Positions 40,990 to 53,336 of a stretch of DNA of 64,000 nucleotides are shown here, piece after piece. The notes below the pieces were generated by a model. The model was not told the DNA's origin. It did not search any database and saw only the letters and a list, made by a program, of their open reading frames with translations. The DNA is from Tamarix chinensis (taxonomy: Eukaryota; Streptophyta; Magnoliopsida; Caryophyllales; Tamaricaceae), in the NCBI GenBank assembly GCA_030549775.1, contig CM060172.1, forward strand, positions 130,437,122-130,501,121, given 5' to 3'. Numbering within the stretch: the stretch's first letter is position 1; every line of letters starts with the position of its first letter. A program made the position numbers and the translations under genes.

Positions 40990-43101
40990 TTAATTAATTT
41001 CAACACACTAAAAAAAATTTGTCTGCGCTCCAGAGGAGTATGGAAAGAGGGGAATTTGGGAAAAAAACATTTTCGCAACAACACACTAAAGTCGTTGCTA
41101 AAAATATTTTTCAGTATATTTTCTTTTTGCAACAAAATTTTTTTCACAACACACTAAAGTCAATGATTAAAAATAGGTTAGACATTCACAACAATAATAT
41201 TCGATGCAGTAGCTTAATAAATGTTTTGCAATAACAAAATGTCGTTGCAATGTCTTAATAAATGTTTTGCAATGACAAAACATTGTTGCATTATTATAAT
41301 AAATATTTTACAATGTCAAAATATCGTTGCAATAGCTTCACTAAATGTATCACAATAACAAAAGGTCATTGCAAGTAAGTCATAATATATGGAATATTGC
41401 AAAATTTATTTTGATAACAACTTTTTCCAACAACATAAATTTGTTGTTGTCATAAATCATTTTTTGCAACGACAAAATGTTGTCATTGCAAAAGTTTTGT
41501 CGTTATAAAGGAGATTTTTTATAGTGATTATTGTGTTTCACTTCCATATGTTTGGTGTTTCAACATATTATGATTCATATTTCACATTTCATCATGGCAT
41601 GCCTGATTTTTATCATGGACCACCGTTATGTATTCCTACTTTCCTCCATTTTTATGTTTTACCACAATATACATCAAGTTTCAACATTGTATGGTCCAGA
41701 ATTATATAGTATTGTGTCTCTCCATTATTATGGTTTCCTGTGATGTTATTGGTGTTTTACCACTGCTATATTATGTTATATTACTCTTTTTCATCATAAA
41801 TTTATATATATATACAATGGATCTCTATTTGTAGAGAAAAATCTTAAAAATATAATGATATAAGTTTTCTTGATAATCCTTCTAAAAGATAATTTGGTTT
41901 TAAAAAAATTATTGACACCATGATGACATCACTAGTATGCACCACCTAGATGGTTACAATGAGAGTAAAGAACATATAGTGGACACGTTAAGGTTCTTTA
42001 ATTGAGAAAATAGTTGTTACAATTGAACTATGTTTAAATGACTAGATTAATTTGTTTAATAACTGGGAATTACCTACGTTTTAGATTGAAGGGTACGTAA
42101 CAACCGGTTGAAAGATTTTATAATAGATACATTAAGGCTCTTTAGTTGCAGAAATAGTGGTTACAATTGACATTAAAATGATTTTTTTACTTCCATAACC
42201 AAAAATGACGGTTTGCAATTTAAATCGAAATGTCACCTAACAACCACTTAGTAACTCTTTAGATGGAATTCCCTTCTTTAGTATAAATTCTACAGAAAAT
42301 TGTAGAGAATGGATGAGAAATAATAAATTGTTGAAATTTTGTGAAATAGATGGTAAAGCCTAAAACTTAGCATTCTCGACTACTTTTTAAAAGGTGAAGA
42401 TTTTTGTGTTGCAGTTATGAAGTTACTCGGGGTACTATTTGCTCCGTATATTATGCAGGTTAGGATACGTTAGTGAGTGGATTGGTTTTCTATGTTCCAT
42501 TAGTATGTTTGGCCAAAGAGAAAAAACAAAACATCTATGTTTAATAAGTAGCTTTCATTAGTTTGTAGGTTAGTTTCTAAAACAAATACTTTAAATGCAT
42601 TATAACTTGAGAACCCTATTGTTTTCATTAGCTTTTCTACTACTTCAACCATGTATGGGAAAAATTAGGATGAAAAGTACATTCATAATGATGAATGAAA
42701 TATTCTAAATAGTTGAATTGCGCCAGAATGCTAAAATGAGAGAGGAGGCTTCCTTAGTCAACGACATGTTTTGGTTTTGACGCCATTAGTGTAGGATAAT
42801 GGACGGGAAAAATTTACCCCATTAATTTTTTTTTCTCAAAAGTACTTCCTTTTCTTTTAGGTCCTAGATTACACATGCGAGTTATCAAAATTAAAAAATT
42901 TTAGGTCCTAGATTACAAATTTTTTGAAAATTGATCTTTCTAATAAATAGAAATAACTCGTAACATCACATATTTATAGTTCTTAAAAAAATGTATTCAC
43001 TTATAGTCACGTAAAACTAAAGATTAGACTTGGCAATTAAAGTAGTACACATATTTTGGTCTATATTGATCGATACCGACTTTTCCGCGTTGCTATATTA
43101 A
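40990..43101. repeat. Upstream unit 8 (long type) before gene 2
   Basis: Same content as units 1 and 2, including the segment 42400-42975 that the five short units lack. Its left edge reads CACACTAAAAAAAATTTG and the reverse CACTA-type end is mutated (TTTTTTATAGTG ending 41526). It joins the distal 5' flank at about 43102 (TATATTAAAAGCAAAGGGG), equivalent to 14168. Confidence 0.8.
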
Positions 43102-43858
43102 AAGCAAAGGGGATTTCATGCATGTAGATAGCTCGAGTGTTGGGTGGGGTAGAAAAGGAGATACGGTGCAGTCTTGGTGCATATAAGCAGTGACCAATGC
43201 CTAACTTGATGCATTGAGGGAGAGGTCAAATCCTGCTATCCATTCCTTTATACCAAATGAAACTAGAAACATATGAATTAATGGCGTAATCTTCTATGTT
43301 TATTAGACCGATCAATTACTGCGATCCTATGCTGTATGAAAATTCCGTCTTTTTCTATTTGGTTTTTTATTTTATGTTATCAGTTTTTGAAAATATACAT
43401 AAATATATTATACAGTTTAAAAAGTGTCATTCTTTGTGTGTTTACTTCTTCGCCGCCTTTTTAGTACAACCTTGTATTGATCCACTAATTATTGATATAC
43501 ACTAGTAAAAGGGATCAGGAGACCACATAAAATAAGTGGTCGGTAGGGTTGTTCAAAATAGGTGGTTGTGGTTACTCTAATTTACATAATTTACGATTTA
43601 ATTCATAATGGATTTAAATAAATAACTAATAACTTTTAATCTAATTTAATTTTTCTTATGAGTTACACGGATTGATAATAGATTATAGTTGATGTGTGTG
43701 TGTAAAAATCTATGACCATCCTTTCCACCATGTTACCGCTACCACAACCTCCACCCAATGCCACCATAGTCGCTCCACTCTTTTTTTCCTTTAATTCTTC
43801 GCCACAATAATCACCTTTTTTCTTTATATTTTATTAATTCACCACTATCTCCACCTTT
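43102..43858. promoter_or_regulatory. Displaced distal 5' flank belonging to gene 2
   Basis: Matches 14168-14950 before gene 1 up to CCACTATCTCCACC, where the match stops and resumes only at about 50602. A regulatory role is inferred from its position in copy 1. Confidence 0.6.
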
Positions 43859-44071
43859 GTCATTTTTTAATATAAAGGCCCCACCTCAACATCGCCAACA
43901 CAATCACAATAACTCCCGATGAGGCCCGCCACATCGGAAGAACTCAAGTCGAGATAGGTCAAATTGAGGCTAGCTAGGAGGAGTCTAGTTGTGACAAGAA
44001 AGCCCAACAAATTGGAAGTGAGTAGACCCAAGCAGTTGGGTTGACAAAAGGGTTCAAATAGAATCGGGTAA
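43859..44071. other. Extra segment absent from copy 1 (left part)
   Basis: Non-coding; together with 49487-50600 it forms about 1.3 kb present between the distal and proximal promoter of gene 2 but not of gene 1. The 5.4-kb LTR sits inside it. Confidence 0.6.
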
Positions 44072-45089
44072 TGTAATATCCCAAAATCCTAATTTCTGAA
44101 ATTATGGCCAAATAAGGAATTATTAGGAAAATTAATTATATAAATTTATTTATTAAAATTTAGAGAGTTAATTAAGGTATATTAAGAGGAAAATAATAAA
44201 AAATTTAATTGGAAGAAAATTTGGGTGTTTCTCTAATTAGCATGAAGGTTAAGGGAATTTATCTAAAATAGTCTAAAATAAGCAAAAAGGAATTTATTTA
44301 ATATTTCATAAATATTAATATTATAAACAACCCAAAAATACCCCAATTTACCCATAAGTTATTTTATTTAATTTTCCCATCCTATTTATTACCTATTTTC
44401 CCCTCTTTTTCCCTTTTTCTCCCTCCTCTTCTTTTTTTTCTTTCTTCTCCCCCGGCTGGGCCAGCCCACCGGCCCAGACCCCTCGCCTCCCCTCTCCCTT
44501 CGCGCGAGCCCAGGCCCTGGCCTCTCCTTCCTCCTTCCCGCCCGCGGCCCAGCGTCGCGCGACGCCAACTGCTGCGCGCCCCATACGCCGCGTTTTACCC
44601 TCATAAATGTCGAAACGCCGCGCCTCAATTAATGGCCTTATAGCCGTTGCCAAACGGGCAACGCGACGCGGCGCTTTGTCGCCCATAACGTCGAAACGCC
44701 GCGTTCGACTTGCGGACTTAATAAACCACGCCGAACCGGCCGGTTCCCCTCCTCTTTTCTTTTCCCTGGACCACCGGTCCACCCTGCCATCTTCTTCTTC
44801 TTCGACCTGCCCCCCCTCCCCCCGGACCTGCAATCGACCTGCAAGTCGATTTCGCCGGCAGCCACCAACCCGATCGTCCTTCCCTGCCTCTCTCCCGTCG
44901 CTTTCTTTCTTTTTCGGCCCGACCAAGTCCTTCTCTCCCTTTTCCGCATGCCCTTCTCCTTCCTTTCTTCTTCCCTGTCCCCGACCCAGCCTGCCATGGC
45001 AGACCTGCACCGCCTGCCATCGGCCGGCCACCTGCACCCCTGCCCCGCGTGCCACCTCCCTCCCTTCGTCGTTTTCCTTCCCCCTGGCC

Positions 45090-45097
45090 TATAAATA
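45090..45097 (+). promoter_or_regulatory. TATA box of the giant LTR
   Basis: TATAAATA inside CCTGGCCTATAAATACCCC, a strong plant TATA context, about 1 kb from the LTR start. The downstream sequence is C-rich and GC-rich to about 45740. Confidence 0.6.
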
Positions 45098-45779
45098 CCC
45101 CCTCCCGAACGGCCACAGCAAGTCCTCCCGTTGGACCTTGCTGAAACCCTGTTCCGCCGTTGTCGGAACAGACACCATTTCTACCGCCTCTAGCCACCGC
45201 TGAAACCACCTCTCCCCACCGTTATCATCCTTGCAACGCCCTCTACGAAACCAGACCACCAGCACCCTTTCCCTTGCCCTGCACGTGCCGCCATAGCTGT
45301 GCAAAAATCCTAACCCGAAACCACCACCTCCAGCCTTCGTCGCCTTTGCGCCGCCTCCCACCGCCAGCCCGGCCGCCATCAGGGCCTCTTCCACCCTCCA
45401 AAATTCCCAGCAGACCTCCCTCTACCCTCCCCTGCCTTCGATTTCCCTTGCCTCCCTCTCCTCCTTCCTCCCCCATCTTCCACCTCTCTCCACCACCCTC
45501 GGCCGCCGCCGTCGCCGCCGCGCGCCGCCGCCCCTTGCCACACCACCACCCTCATTCCACTCCCCTTCACCTGCTGATTCTTCCCCCACCTCAAACTTCC
45601 TCTCTTCTCCTCCCATCTAACCACCACCTTGATCTTTTCCCTTCTCTTCCTCCTCCACCGCCGCCGCCGTTGCCGCCACGCGCCGCCGCCGGACCACCAC
45701 CGACCCTAGGTGGTTCTCCACCCATCCAAACCCTAACCCCCTTTGTATATAGCTGCTACTATTTTCTACTAATATTAAT

Positions 45780-45836
45780 ACTAATATACTTATTATTACT
45801 ATTATTATTATTACTTTTATTATTATTATTACTTTT

Positions 45837-45873
<37 letters not shown>

Positions 45874-46097
45874 CCATTATTATTGTCCTCATTATTATTA
45901 ATGTTCTTGTTTCTTACTAATACTAACATCTCTTTTAAACCCTAAAGTATATTATACTTAACTTTGGTCTTATTTTTATGAGTATTAGTATTAACATTTT
46001 TATTATTATTATTCTATTATCCTTACTATGGTTATTATTAGTATTGCTTAGCCTTAATTGGTTGTGCTATTGTGATTATTATTATTATTATTATTAC

Positions 46098-46160
<63 letters not shown>

Positions 46161-46165
46161 TACTG
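45780..46165. repeat. TTA/ATT microsatellite tracts
   Basis: Two long interrupted (TTA)n tracts, about 45795-45900 and 46074-46160, inside the AT-rich part after the GC-rich segment of the LTR. Confidence 0.95.
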
Positions 46166-46852
46166 TTATTACACTTAACACATTTACCACTATTGTTAAT
46201 AATAATACTACCTTGTCTTACCCATGTTACTTAACTCAACCTAGTAAATATCATTTGGTTGTTAACTAAGAAGAGTACTTGAACCTTATTACCATACCAT
46301 TTAACATTAACCCTAACCCTATTACTATGACACTATTATCAGCTATTATTATTATTACTACTATCACTACCTTATTGTTGTAATCAAAAGCATTTAAACC
46401 CTTTTATTATTCAAGAATATACAAATATTGTCATTATCACCCTTAGGAATAGTTACTTGTAATATTGTGACCTTATAATAATATTATTTTGAATATGACA
46501 CCATTAATAGACTTAGCCTTAAAAAAAAGTCTAGGGTTTCTCTTACTATAAACATTAGTGTCATGAGTATTAGTTTTATTATTATTATTATTATTATCAT
46601 TATTTTTCTATAGTTAACATGAACATTATTATTATAAGAATAGGGATAATGGGGCTAATAATATAAGTGTAACAATAGGTATTAAAAATAAGCATATTTT
46701 AACTACTAATATTTAGTATATTAATTCTAAAGTAAAAACCCTAGTTTTTGTATAAAACCCTTTTTAGTAATAAAAACCCTAACCTTAAACTAAAATGAGG
46801 TTTGATAGTAATTATAGGGGAAACTAATACTTAGCATTTTCCCCTTTTATAG

Positions 46853-46914
46853 GTAACCCCGACCAAAGCCTTAAGGAGTTAGCGGAGCGTGCTCCAAGCC
46901 CGGCGTCGCCTTAG
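46853..46914 (+). other. Exon-like segment in the giant LTR
   Basis: A 62-bp GC-rich patch in AT-rich DNA, preceded by a pyrimidine-rich acceptor CCCCTTTTATAG and followed by a donor GTAAGG. Comparable pieces of 62-78 bp occur at the same relative place in the other LTRs of this style, so it is probably a short internal exon of LTR-driven transcripts. This is inference; no transcript evidence is available here. Confidence 0.45.
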
Positions 46915-47199
46915 GTAAGGACGATGCTAATGGCCTTGTGCTATGTGTGACATTGATGTGTTGAATGTTGTGTATGCCATGCTATGTCATGTATTGTATG
47001 ATTTGTGGATAACTTGTTTTATGTGTAGCGCAGCTTGGAGATTGAGGTATGTTGTTTGTGCTTCCATGACATGAGCATGACGTTTATATGTATGATGTTT
47101 ACGACGTATTATGCTATGGCCCTCTAGGACATGCATGTTAGGATAAATGGTAGTATGAGTTGGGAACCATCATAGGGGTCTTGAAGTTTGTATGGTGGG

Positions 47200-47630
47200 A
47201 TTAGGGTTTGAATGGTGGCATCAATGCTCGCATGTTGGTACAAATGATTTCATAGTGGTATTAATGGTTTATGGCGGTATTTGGGTTCGTATGGTGGTAT
47301 TGTGACTTTATGGAGGTATTAATGTTGGATGGGGGTATTTGTGATTTTATGGGGTATTAATGGGGTACGATGTTATTTGTGATTTTATGGAGGTATTAGT
47401 GTTGTACGGTGGTATTAGGGTTCGCATGGTGGTATTAGGGTTTGTATGATGGTGGTTGTGATTTTATGGTGGTATTAATGTTGTATGGTGGTATTATGGT
47501 TGTAACGGTGGTATTAGGGTTCGCATGGTGGTATTAGGGTTTGTATGATGGTATTTATGATTTTGTGGTGGTATTAATGTTGTATGGTGGTATTAATGAT
47601 TACATGGTGGTATTAATGGCCTAAGGAGTA
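47200..47630. repeat. GGTGGTATTA minisatellite
   Basis: About twenty units of 20-22 bp with the core TATGGTGGTATTAGGGTT, imperfect, some units shared as higher-order pairs or triplets (for example near 47400-47460 and 47510-47560). Confidence 0.9.
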
Positions 47631-48210
47631 GGGGGTTGAGAGTGAGAATTCACTTATATAAAGGATGAGTATGGGTTTTCTAAAGGAGGGAGGTTACTTG
47701 TTGAAGAAGTAAAGTGCTAGGGTTTGGTGCAGCCAACCAGGGTTGGCGTGGTCGATTAGGGTTTGAGTGGCCAACTAGGGTTTTGTTGGTCACATATGAA
47801 CTTGGGAGATAAAGAAATACACTTGGGGAATTTCCTAATAAAGAATGAAGTGCGAGATAGAGAATAACGTAGCGTTTGGGTAAGTAAGAAAGAGTTGGGC
47901 CACATAGGTCCGATTAGGGTATCCGAGGAGGAACCCTAGAGGGATGAGAACATGCAGAGGCGATATCATATGTGTTGGGATGGCCTATATCCTTGGGGTT
48001 TGTGTCTTACTATATGCTACTTTACCTAAGTCTACGGGAGATGGATGTCGGGTGTGAGAAGAGGTGCGAGTCTCAAAATATGGGACGTTCCCTCTGGAGG
48101 GAAAAGAGATAGAGTATCAACCGCATGCATGTCAAGGGTGCGATGTGATTCAATAAGACGCGGATAAGACACTAATCATGTAAAGTGAAAGATTGTTGAG
48201 CCGAGCCTAG

Positions 48211-48810
48211 ACCGGTCCACCGGCAAATAATAGTGGCCAGGAGCCGGGGTTCCCTGGAGACCGGTCCACCGGCAAATAATAGTGGTCAGGAGCGTTCTGC
48301 CCTGAGTGTATACTTCCGGTCCACCGGCTATAATAGTGGGGGATTTCGTGCTCGACAGACCGAAGTAAGTAAATTAAACCATGGGAAATACACTAAGCAC
48401 TTACAGCGAAACATCATGTGATTCGGGGCCAGACCGGTCCACCGGCAAATAATAGTGGCCAGGAGCAATTTGCCCTGGAGACCGGTCCACCGGCAAATAA
48501 TAGTGGTAAGGAGCGTTCTGCCCTGAGTATATACCTTCCGGTCCACCGGCTATAATAGTGGGGTTCCCGCAATCATATGAACTATTAAAGAATGTGTGTG
48601 GATTGAACATGCTGTTAATGAAAATAAGGAAAATACACTAAGTACTTACAGTGAAACACCATGTGAGTCGGGGCCAGACCGGTCCACCGGCAAATAATAG
48701 TGGCCAGGAGCGTTCTGCCCTGGAGACCGGTCCACCGGCAAATAATAGTGGTCAGGAGCGTTCTGCCCTGAGTGTATACTTTCCGGTCCACCGGTTATAA
48801 TAGTGGGGTT
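48211..48810. repeat. Three-block array with nine CCGGTCCACCGG motifs
   Basis: Blocks start at 48211, 48433 and 48678 (spacing 222 and 245 bp). Each block has three copies of CCGGTCCACCGG, near-palindromic, followed by CAAATAATAGTGG (twice) or CTATAATAGTGG/TTATAATAGTGG (third copy). A related motif is found inverted in the LTR at 52737-56658. Confidence 0.93.
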
Positions 48811-49491
48811 CTCGCACTCACATGGACTACTAAAGAATATGCGTGAAATGGACATATTATTAATGAGGATAAAGAATAAATCATCGGAACATACTCAGGC
48901 CTTATCTTGTGTGTTATCGCATGTTGCCTATGTGAATGTGCTATGAATGCTATGTGGTATGATTGTATGCTTGGCCTTAGCGCACCTGCGTCCTTACTCA
49001 GTATTGGACCCGTACTGATACTACCTTGATTGACTGGGTCCTGTGATGATCCACCAATGGTGGGGAGCAGACCTCCTATGCAGGTTTCATCGATTACTAA
49101 TTTGGGTGGAAGGCTTGACTTGAGTGAGTAGGTGATCCGGATACTAACCCTTTCTGGGAATTGCTTTGTTAGCTATATTTTATTACGTTTCATGTTTTAA
49201 AAGGAAAAAAAATATTATGGGGTTGTAATCCTAAAGCGTATTCAAACTTCTATTGGACTTATATCTTATTAATGATTTATGATAATGTCGTTTTGCGTTT
49301 TATGATACTTTGTGCTTATTGACGATCGGATTTAGCCTTAGCACTTAGTACCGGAACGGTAGAATGAACCGGTCTGGTACTAAGTGTGGCGGTAATACCC
49401 CCAAGTTTACAGTTTTAAATTCTTTCGCTTCCGCTAAACCTTTGATTTAAACGAAATTTTTCAGTAGTAAATTTGGGAGTGTTACAGGTAA

Positions 49492-50600
49492 AGATAAGAT
49501 GAGACATAATCAAATAGAGGAGGTGATAGCTTAAGTAGTGTTGGATCCATAAGGGGCCAGCCTAGAGGAGTTGGGTTTCAATGGCATCTAGGTGGAACAA
49601 ATCGGATTGGAGCAGGCTAGAGCTAGGTCGAGTGGGACTAGTGGAGTTAGGTCGAGGTGGGGCTAGCCCTATAGGAAAAATCAAGTATGGCAAGGGTTGT
49701 TCAAGGAGGAGTGGGGCCAGGGTAGGGAGGAGACGGGGCAGGTCAACAAGCACGAGTAGAGATGGGTCAAGTCAATAGGCCTAAGCAGATTATGGTTGAG
49801 GAAGGCTAGCAAGGCTAGGTTAGGTTAGGGCAAGCAAGCCTGGGTGGATTCAAGGTGTGGGGGTTAGCCCGGGCATGATGGAGTGAAGTGGGAGGGCCAG
49901 GTAGAGTCCAATTAAGGCTAGTTAAGGCAAAATTAGGGTGGCACAGGCTAGCATGGAAGGAGTTTGGGTGTGGTGGGTGGGCGTGGGCAGGGCGAGGTAA
50001 TGTGAACTGGGTAGATTCTGGATTTGGCAAGGTGGGCCTAAAGAAGTTGAGATTATCTTGGGCAAAGTTAAGTAAGAGAGAAGTGGACCCTGGCCGAATC
50101 AAAGTGGGGTCAAGGGGAGTCGATCACATATGGGTGAGCTAAAATCAAGTCAATTTGGTTAAGATGGGGAGGGGTCGTCTAGGGTCGTGTTGGGATAGGG
50201 CTCTCGTGGTAGTAATTTTGGTATATTAAAAGTAATAGTCACTACTCTATAGGTTAACTTATACTTTCACATCTTAATTTTTAATTCATTATGGACTGAC
50301 TTATGTGAACTGTAAAATATTAATCAAATCCTCTAATCCACACTCCTATTTTTTTGGGTCGGGTTATATATAAATTATGGCTTACCCAAAAACAAGACAT
50401 CTGCACTACTGGTATTGATTACTACTACTTAAATAAACAAGATTTGAACCTTAATGACCAGATCATGTAATTAATGAATAACCAAGGTGTATTGTGTAAT
50501 ATCTTCCCTGATATAATATTAATATTACCTCAGGAAACCAAACCATGCAGATCCTTTTCATTTGCATTAACACCACTGATCTTCAAATATACAATCAATA
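49492..50600. other. Extra segment absent from copy 1 (right part), includes the new upstream region of gene 2
   Basis: G-rich low-complexity DNA (49500-50200, repeats such as GGGCTAGC and AGGTTAGG) followed by AT-rich DNA up to the point where similarity with gene 1 resumes (about 50602). No gene is supported; the open frames come from skewed composition. Whatever lies at about 50200-50600 now serves as the near-upstream region of gene 2. Confidence 0.6.
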
Positions 50601-50623
50601 CACCGTGTAATAACCACTCCCTG

Positions 50624-50630
50624 TATAAAT
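50624..50630 (+). promoter_or_regulatory. TATA box of gene 2
   Basis: TATAAAT 126 bp before the ATG, identical in position to gene 1. It lies in the conserved proximal block that starts about 50602. Confidence 0.6.
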
Positions 50631-50749
50631 GAACAGTTAAAACGGATAGAGTAATGCTGCAGTACCAAGCATAATTAAACAAGTTCCCTATCCCGGCCGA
50701 GCTTGCTTGAGCGCTATCCGTCCGTTCGTCCAACCAAATATAATCATAT

Positions 50750-51371
50750 ATGGCACGCCCAGCTGTAGCAGCAGCCAAATTGATGATGATTGACATATCA
50801 AACCGACAAGAAATCACAGACTTCGTGATCAATCAAGGAAACGGCGTAAAAGGTCTAGCGGAAACAGGCCTTGAAATATTACCTCCACAATACATACAAC
50901 CCCCATCAGAAAGGACGGGTAACATCAACAAGGCAAATCCTGAAGAATCCATTCCCATCATTGATCTATCCAAAATCAGGGATGATGTCGATCATCGGGT
51001 GGCGAGGTCAATCTGTTATGCAGCAGAGAAATGGGGGTTCTTTCAAGTGATCAACCATGGAGTGCCTAAAGAGGTACTTGACAATGTTAAGGAGGCGACT
51101 CATAGGTTCTTTGGATTTCCGGCAGAAGAGAAGAGAAAGTACTTCAAGGACATTTCTCCTAGCAATAATGTGAGACTTGAGACTAGTTTTGCTCCTCAGG
51201 CTGAGACTGCTCTTGAATGGAAGGACTACTTTAGCCTCTTCTATGTTTCTGACGAGGAGTCTTTTGCCCTGTGGCCTCCTTCCTGCAGGTAAGTACGTGG
51301 CTAGCTAGGCAGCAGTACTCAGCGTACCTACATATATATAGAAAAAAAAAGCGGATGATAGTCATATGCTC

Positions 51372-51416
<45 letters not shown>

Positions 51417-52125
51417 GAAACGATGCGTGATTTAAGTGCATGCGCATACGCTTATATGCACGCACATGTATGTGTGTGTATTGATGATGAAGAGTTTACA
51501 TTGAATTGAAAAGGCTAACTTATATATGTACATGTCTGGCACTTACAGGGATGAGGTACTGGATTACATGAACAAGTGTGAAGCTGTTATCAAACCTCTG
51601 GTAGAGATACTCATGGCAGGACTGGAAATCAAGGAAACGGACCAAAACTTGCACTCACTCCTGGCAGGTTCAAAGAGGGTTAACCTCAACTACTACCCTA
51701 AATGTCCTACCCCAGAACTAACAGTTGGAGTAGGAAGACACTCCGATGTCTCAACATTTACCATCCTCCTCCAAGACGCGGTCGGCGGGCTGTATGTGCG
51801 AACCCCAGACGGCGAGAGCTGGATTCACGTGCCTCCCGTGGATGGAGCTCTTGTGATAAACGTCGGTGATGTGCTGCAGATCCTGAGCAACGGAAGGTAC
51901 AAGAGCATCGAACATAGGGTGGTTGCTAATGGGAGTTGTGACAGGATATCCATTCCCTTGTTTGTGAACCCAAAGCCTAAGGATGTCATCGGACCCCTGG
52001 AGCAAGTTCTGAGCAACACCGGAGAGGAACCTAAGTACAGGAAGACTCTCTACTCTGATTATGTCAAATATTTCTACAGGAGAGCTCATGACGGGAAGGG
52101 AACGCTCAACTTTGTGAAGCTGTAA
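50750..52125 (+). CDS. 2-oxoglutarate/Fe(II) dioxygenase, feruloyl-CoA 6'-hydroxylase-like (copy 2)
   Basis: Exons 50750-51288 and 51549-52125, same split Arg codon and splice sites as copy 1, 371 residues. H244, D246, H302, R312 and S314 are all kept, so it should be a working enzyme. It differs from copy 1 by F80V, Q83R, L123F, L135I and A171S, all encoded by exon 1; exon 1 also has four silent changes, whereas exon 2 has a single silent change (C to T at 51651). The changes lie in or near the DIOX_N half rather than at iron or 2-oxoglutarate ligands. Function is taken to be the same as copy 1 (ortho-hydroxylation of a hydroxycinnamoyl-CoA, scopoletin or umbelliferone route). Its upstream context differs: only about 148 bp of promoter is shared with gene 1 before a different sequence begins. 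Confidence 0.9.
51289..51548 (+). other. Intron of gene 2 with an expanded GATA microsatellite
   Basis: 260-bp GT-AG intron. The GATA tract (about 51370-51416) is about five units longer than in gene 1. The sequence after the tract is identical to gene 1. Confidence 0.9.
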
Positions 52126-52243
52126 GTCAGTCGTCGTAATCTTGCATGCGACCCTTCTGATCATCCATCGATGCATCCATGAAGACGACAAGCTAGCTAT
52201 ATGCTTGCCAATGGTGGTGTATGAACTGCAGTGTTTTTAATTA

Positions 52244-52249
52244 AATAAA
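52244..52249 (+). terminator. Candidate polyadenylation signal of gene 2
   Basis: AATAAA in the same context and distance from the stop codon as in gene 1. Confidence 0.5.
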
Positions 52250-52736
52250 ATGCACGAATGTTCAGAAAAAGGGGGGAGGAGATTAATTCAGAGGAAAGAG
52301 GCTTTGATATATGTTCGGCAAATTAATGGGATATTATTATATATATATATATATATTGGAAAAAAAAAAGAGTATTGTAGTTTATATTTCCAGGACGTAA
52401 GAAACATCAGCCTAGCTATAGCTAACTTCAATTCGGCTGTTCTTTGAAGGGTGGACAAAATCCATAGAAATATTTTCAACACCATATGACACAATTGTTT
52501 CGGGCCGACAAGATCCATTCGGGCCAAAATTACTACATTATTCTATTTTTTCATTTTTTGTTGTCGAAAAGGAGGGCTTATCGTACGGTTACGTTAAACT
52601 GACTCGCTAGTTTATGGGCATATTTATTGGTCTCACGGAAGACTTGCCGCACTCCATAACCTGGACTTAGCTCCATAAGAGCCCTGCAATCATGAACCAG
52701 ATTCGTCGGACCAAAAAAAATGTTTATCATCTCTTA
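52250..52736. other. 3' flank of gene 2
   Basis: Matches 16577-17065 after gene 1 and stops at CTCTTA, where the solo LTR begins; it resumes at 56659. Confidence 0.8.
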
Positions 52737-53336
52737 TGTAACACCCCCAAATTTTAAAACTTAAAATTTTCGTTTTAAAAAGTTAATAGCGGAAGTCAGA
52801 ACACAAAACGTGGGAATGTCATGTCATATCCAACATAGAAGAAGCACTCCCAATGCCCAATCTTTGTCGGGTGTAAGGTAAAAGTAACCTTATAGCTAGA
52901 AATAAGGTGTGGAAAGCACTTGATTCCACCACAATACAGGGTACAAAGAAGAAAGAAGGGAATCGATAGTAAAAACAGAGGACTAGGAGTCCAAAGAGAG
53001 AGATAGAGATATCCAAATAACCATACATTTTAACAATATATTTAACGCTTACCCAAAGCAACCACATCAAGCTAATCAATCATTAATCACCTACAAAACA
53101 AGGCAGGTCTGCTCATGGAAATAAGTAGCACCCATGAAACAGGTGGTCAGTACGCTACGTACTGAGAAAGGAAACAATACTATCGAAATAGGAATACAAG
53201 TAGCACATACTTTCACATTAAATGATAAAGGAAAGACAACCAAGTAAATGATCATCTCATAAGGCATAATACGATCCAGATCCTTTTATTAAGTATAATC
53301 CATTTTTATTCTTTTATGTGCGATGAGTGCAGGAAC

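Larger units (their letters stand above)
44072..49486 (+). mobile_element. Giant solo LTR (5.4 kb)
   Basis: Starts TGTAATATCCCAAAATCC and ends TTTGGGAGTGTTACA, short inverted ends typical of gypsy-type LTRs, with a perfect 5-bp target duplication GGTAA (44067-44071 and 49487-49491). There is no primer site, polypurine tract or gag-pol, so it is read as a solo LTR left after recombination. It holds a TATA box at 45090, a GC-rich transcribed-looking part (44440-45740), TTA microsatellites, an exon-like piece (46853-46914), a 20-bp minisatellite (47200-47630) and a CCGGTCCACCGG array (48211-48810). The size is large for an LTR; a non-autonomous element with internal sequence is the alternative. 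Confidence 0.85.

Noticed and set aside
44389..45945. Several long overlapping open frames on both strands in a GC-rich region
   Set aside because: They are Pro/Ser/Arg/Gly-rich, open in many frames at once because of GC and pyrimidine skew, have no domain, and lie in the transcribed-looking part of the giant solo LTR.
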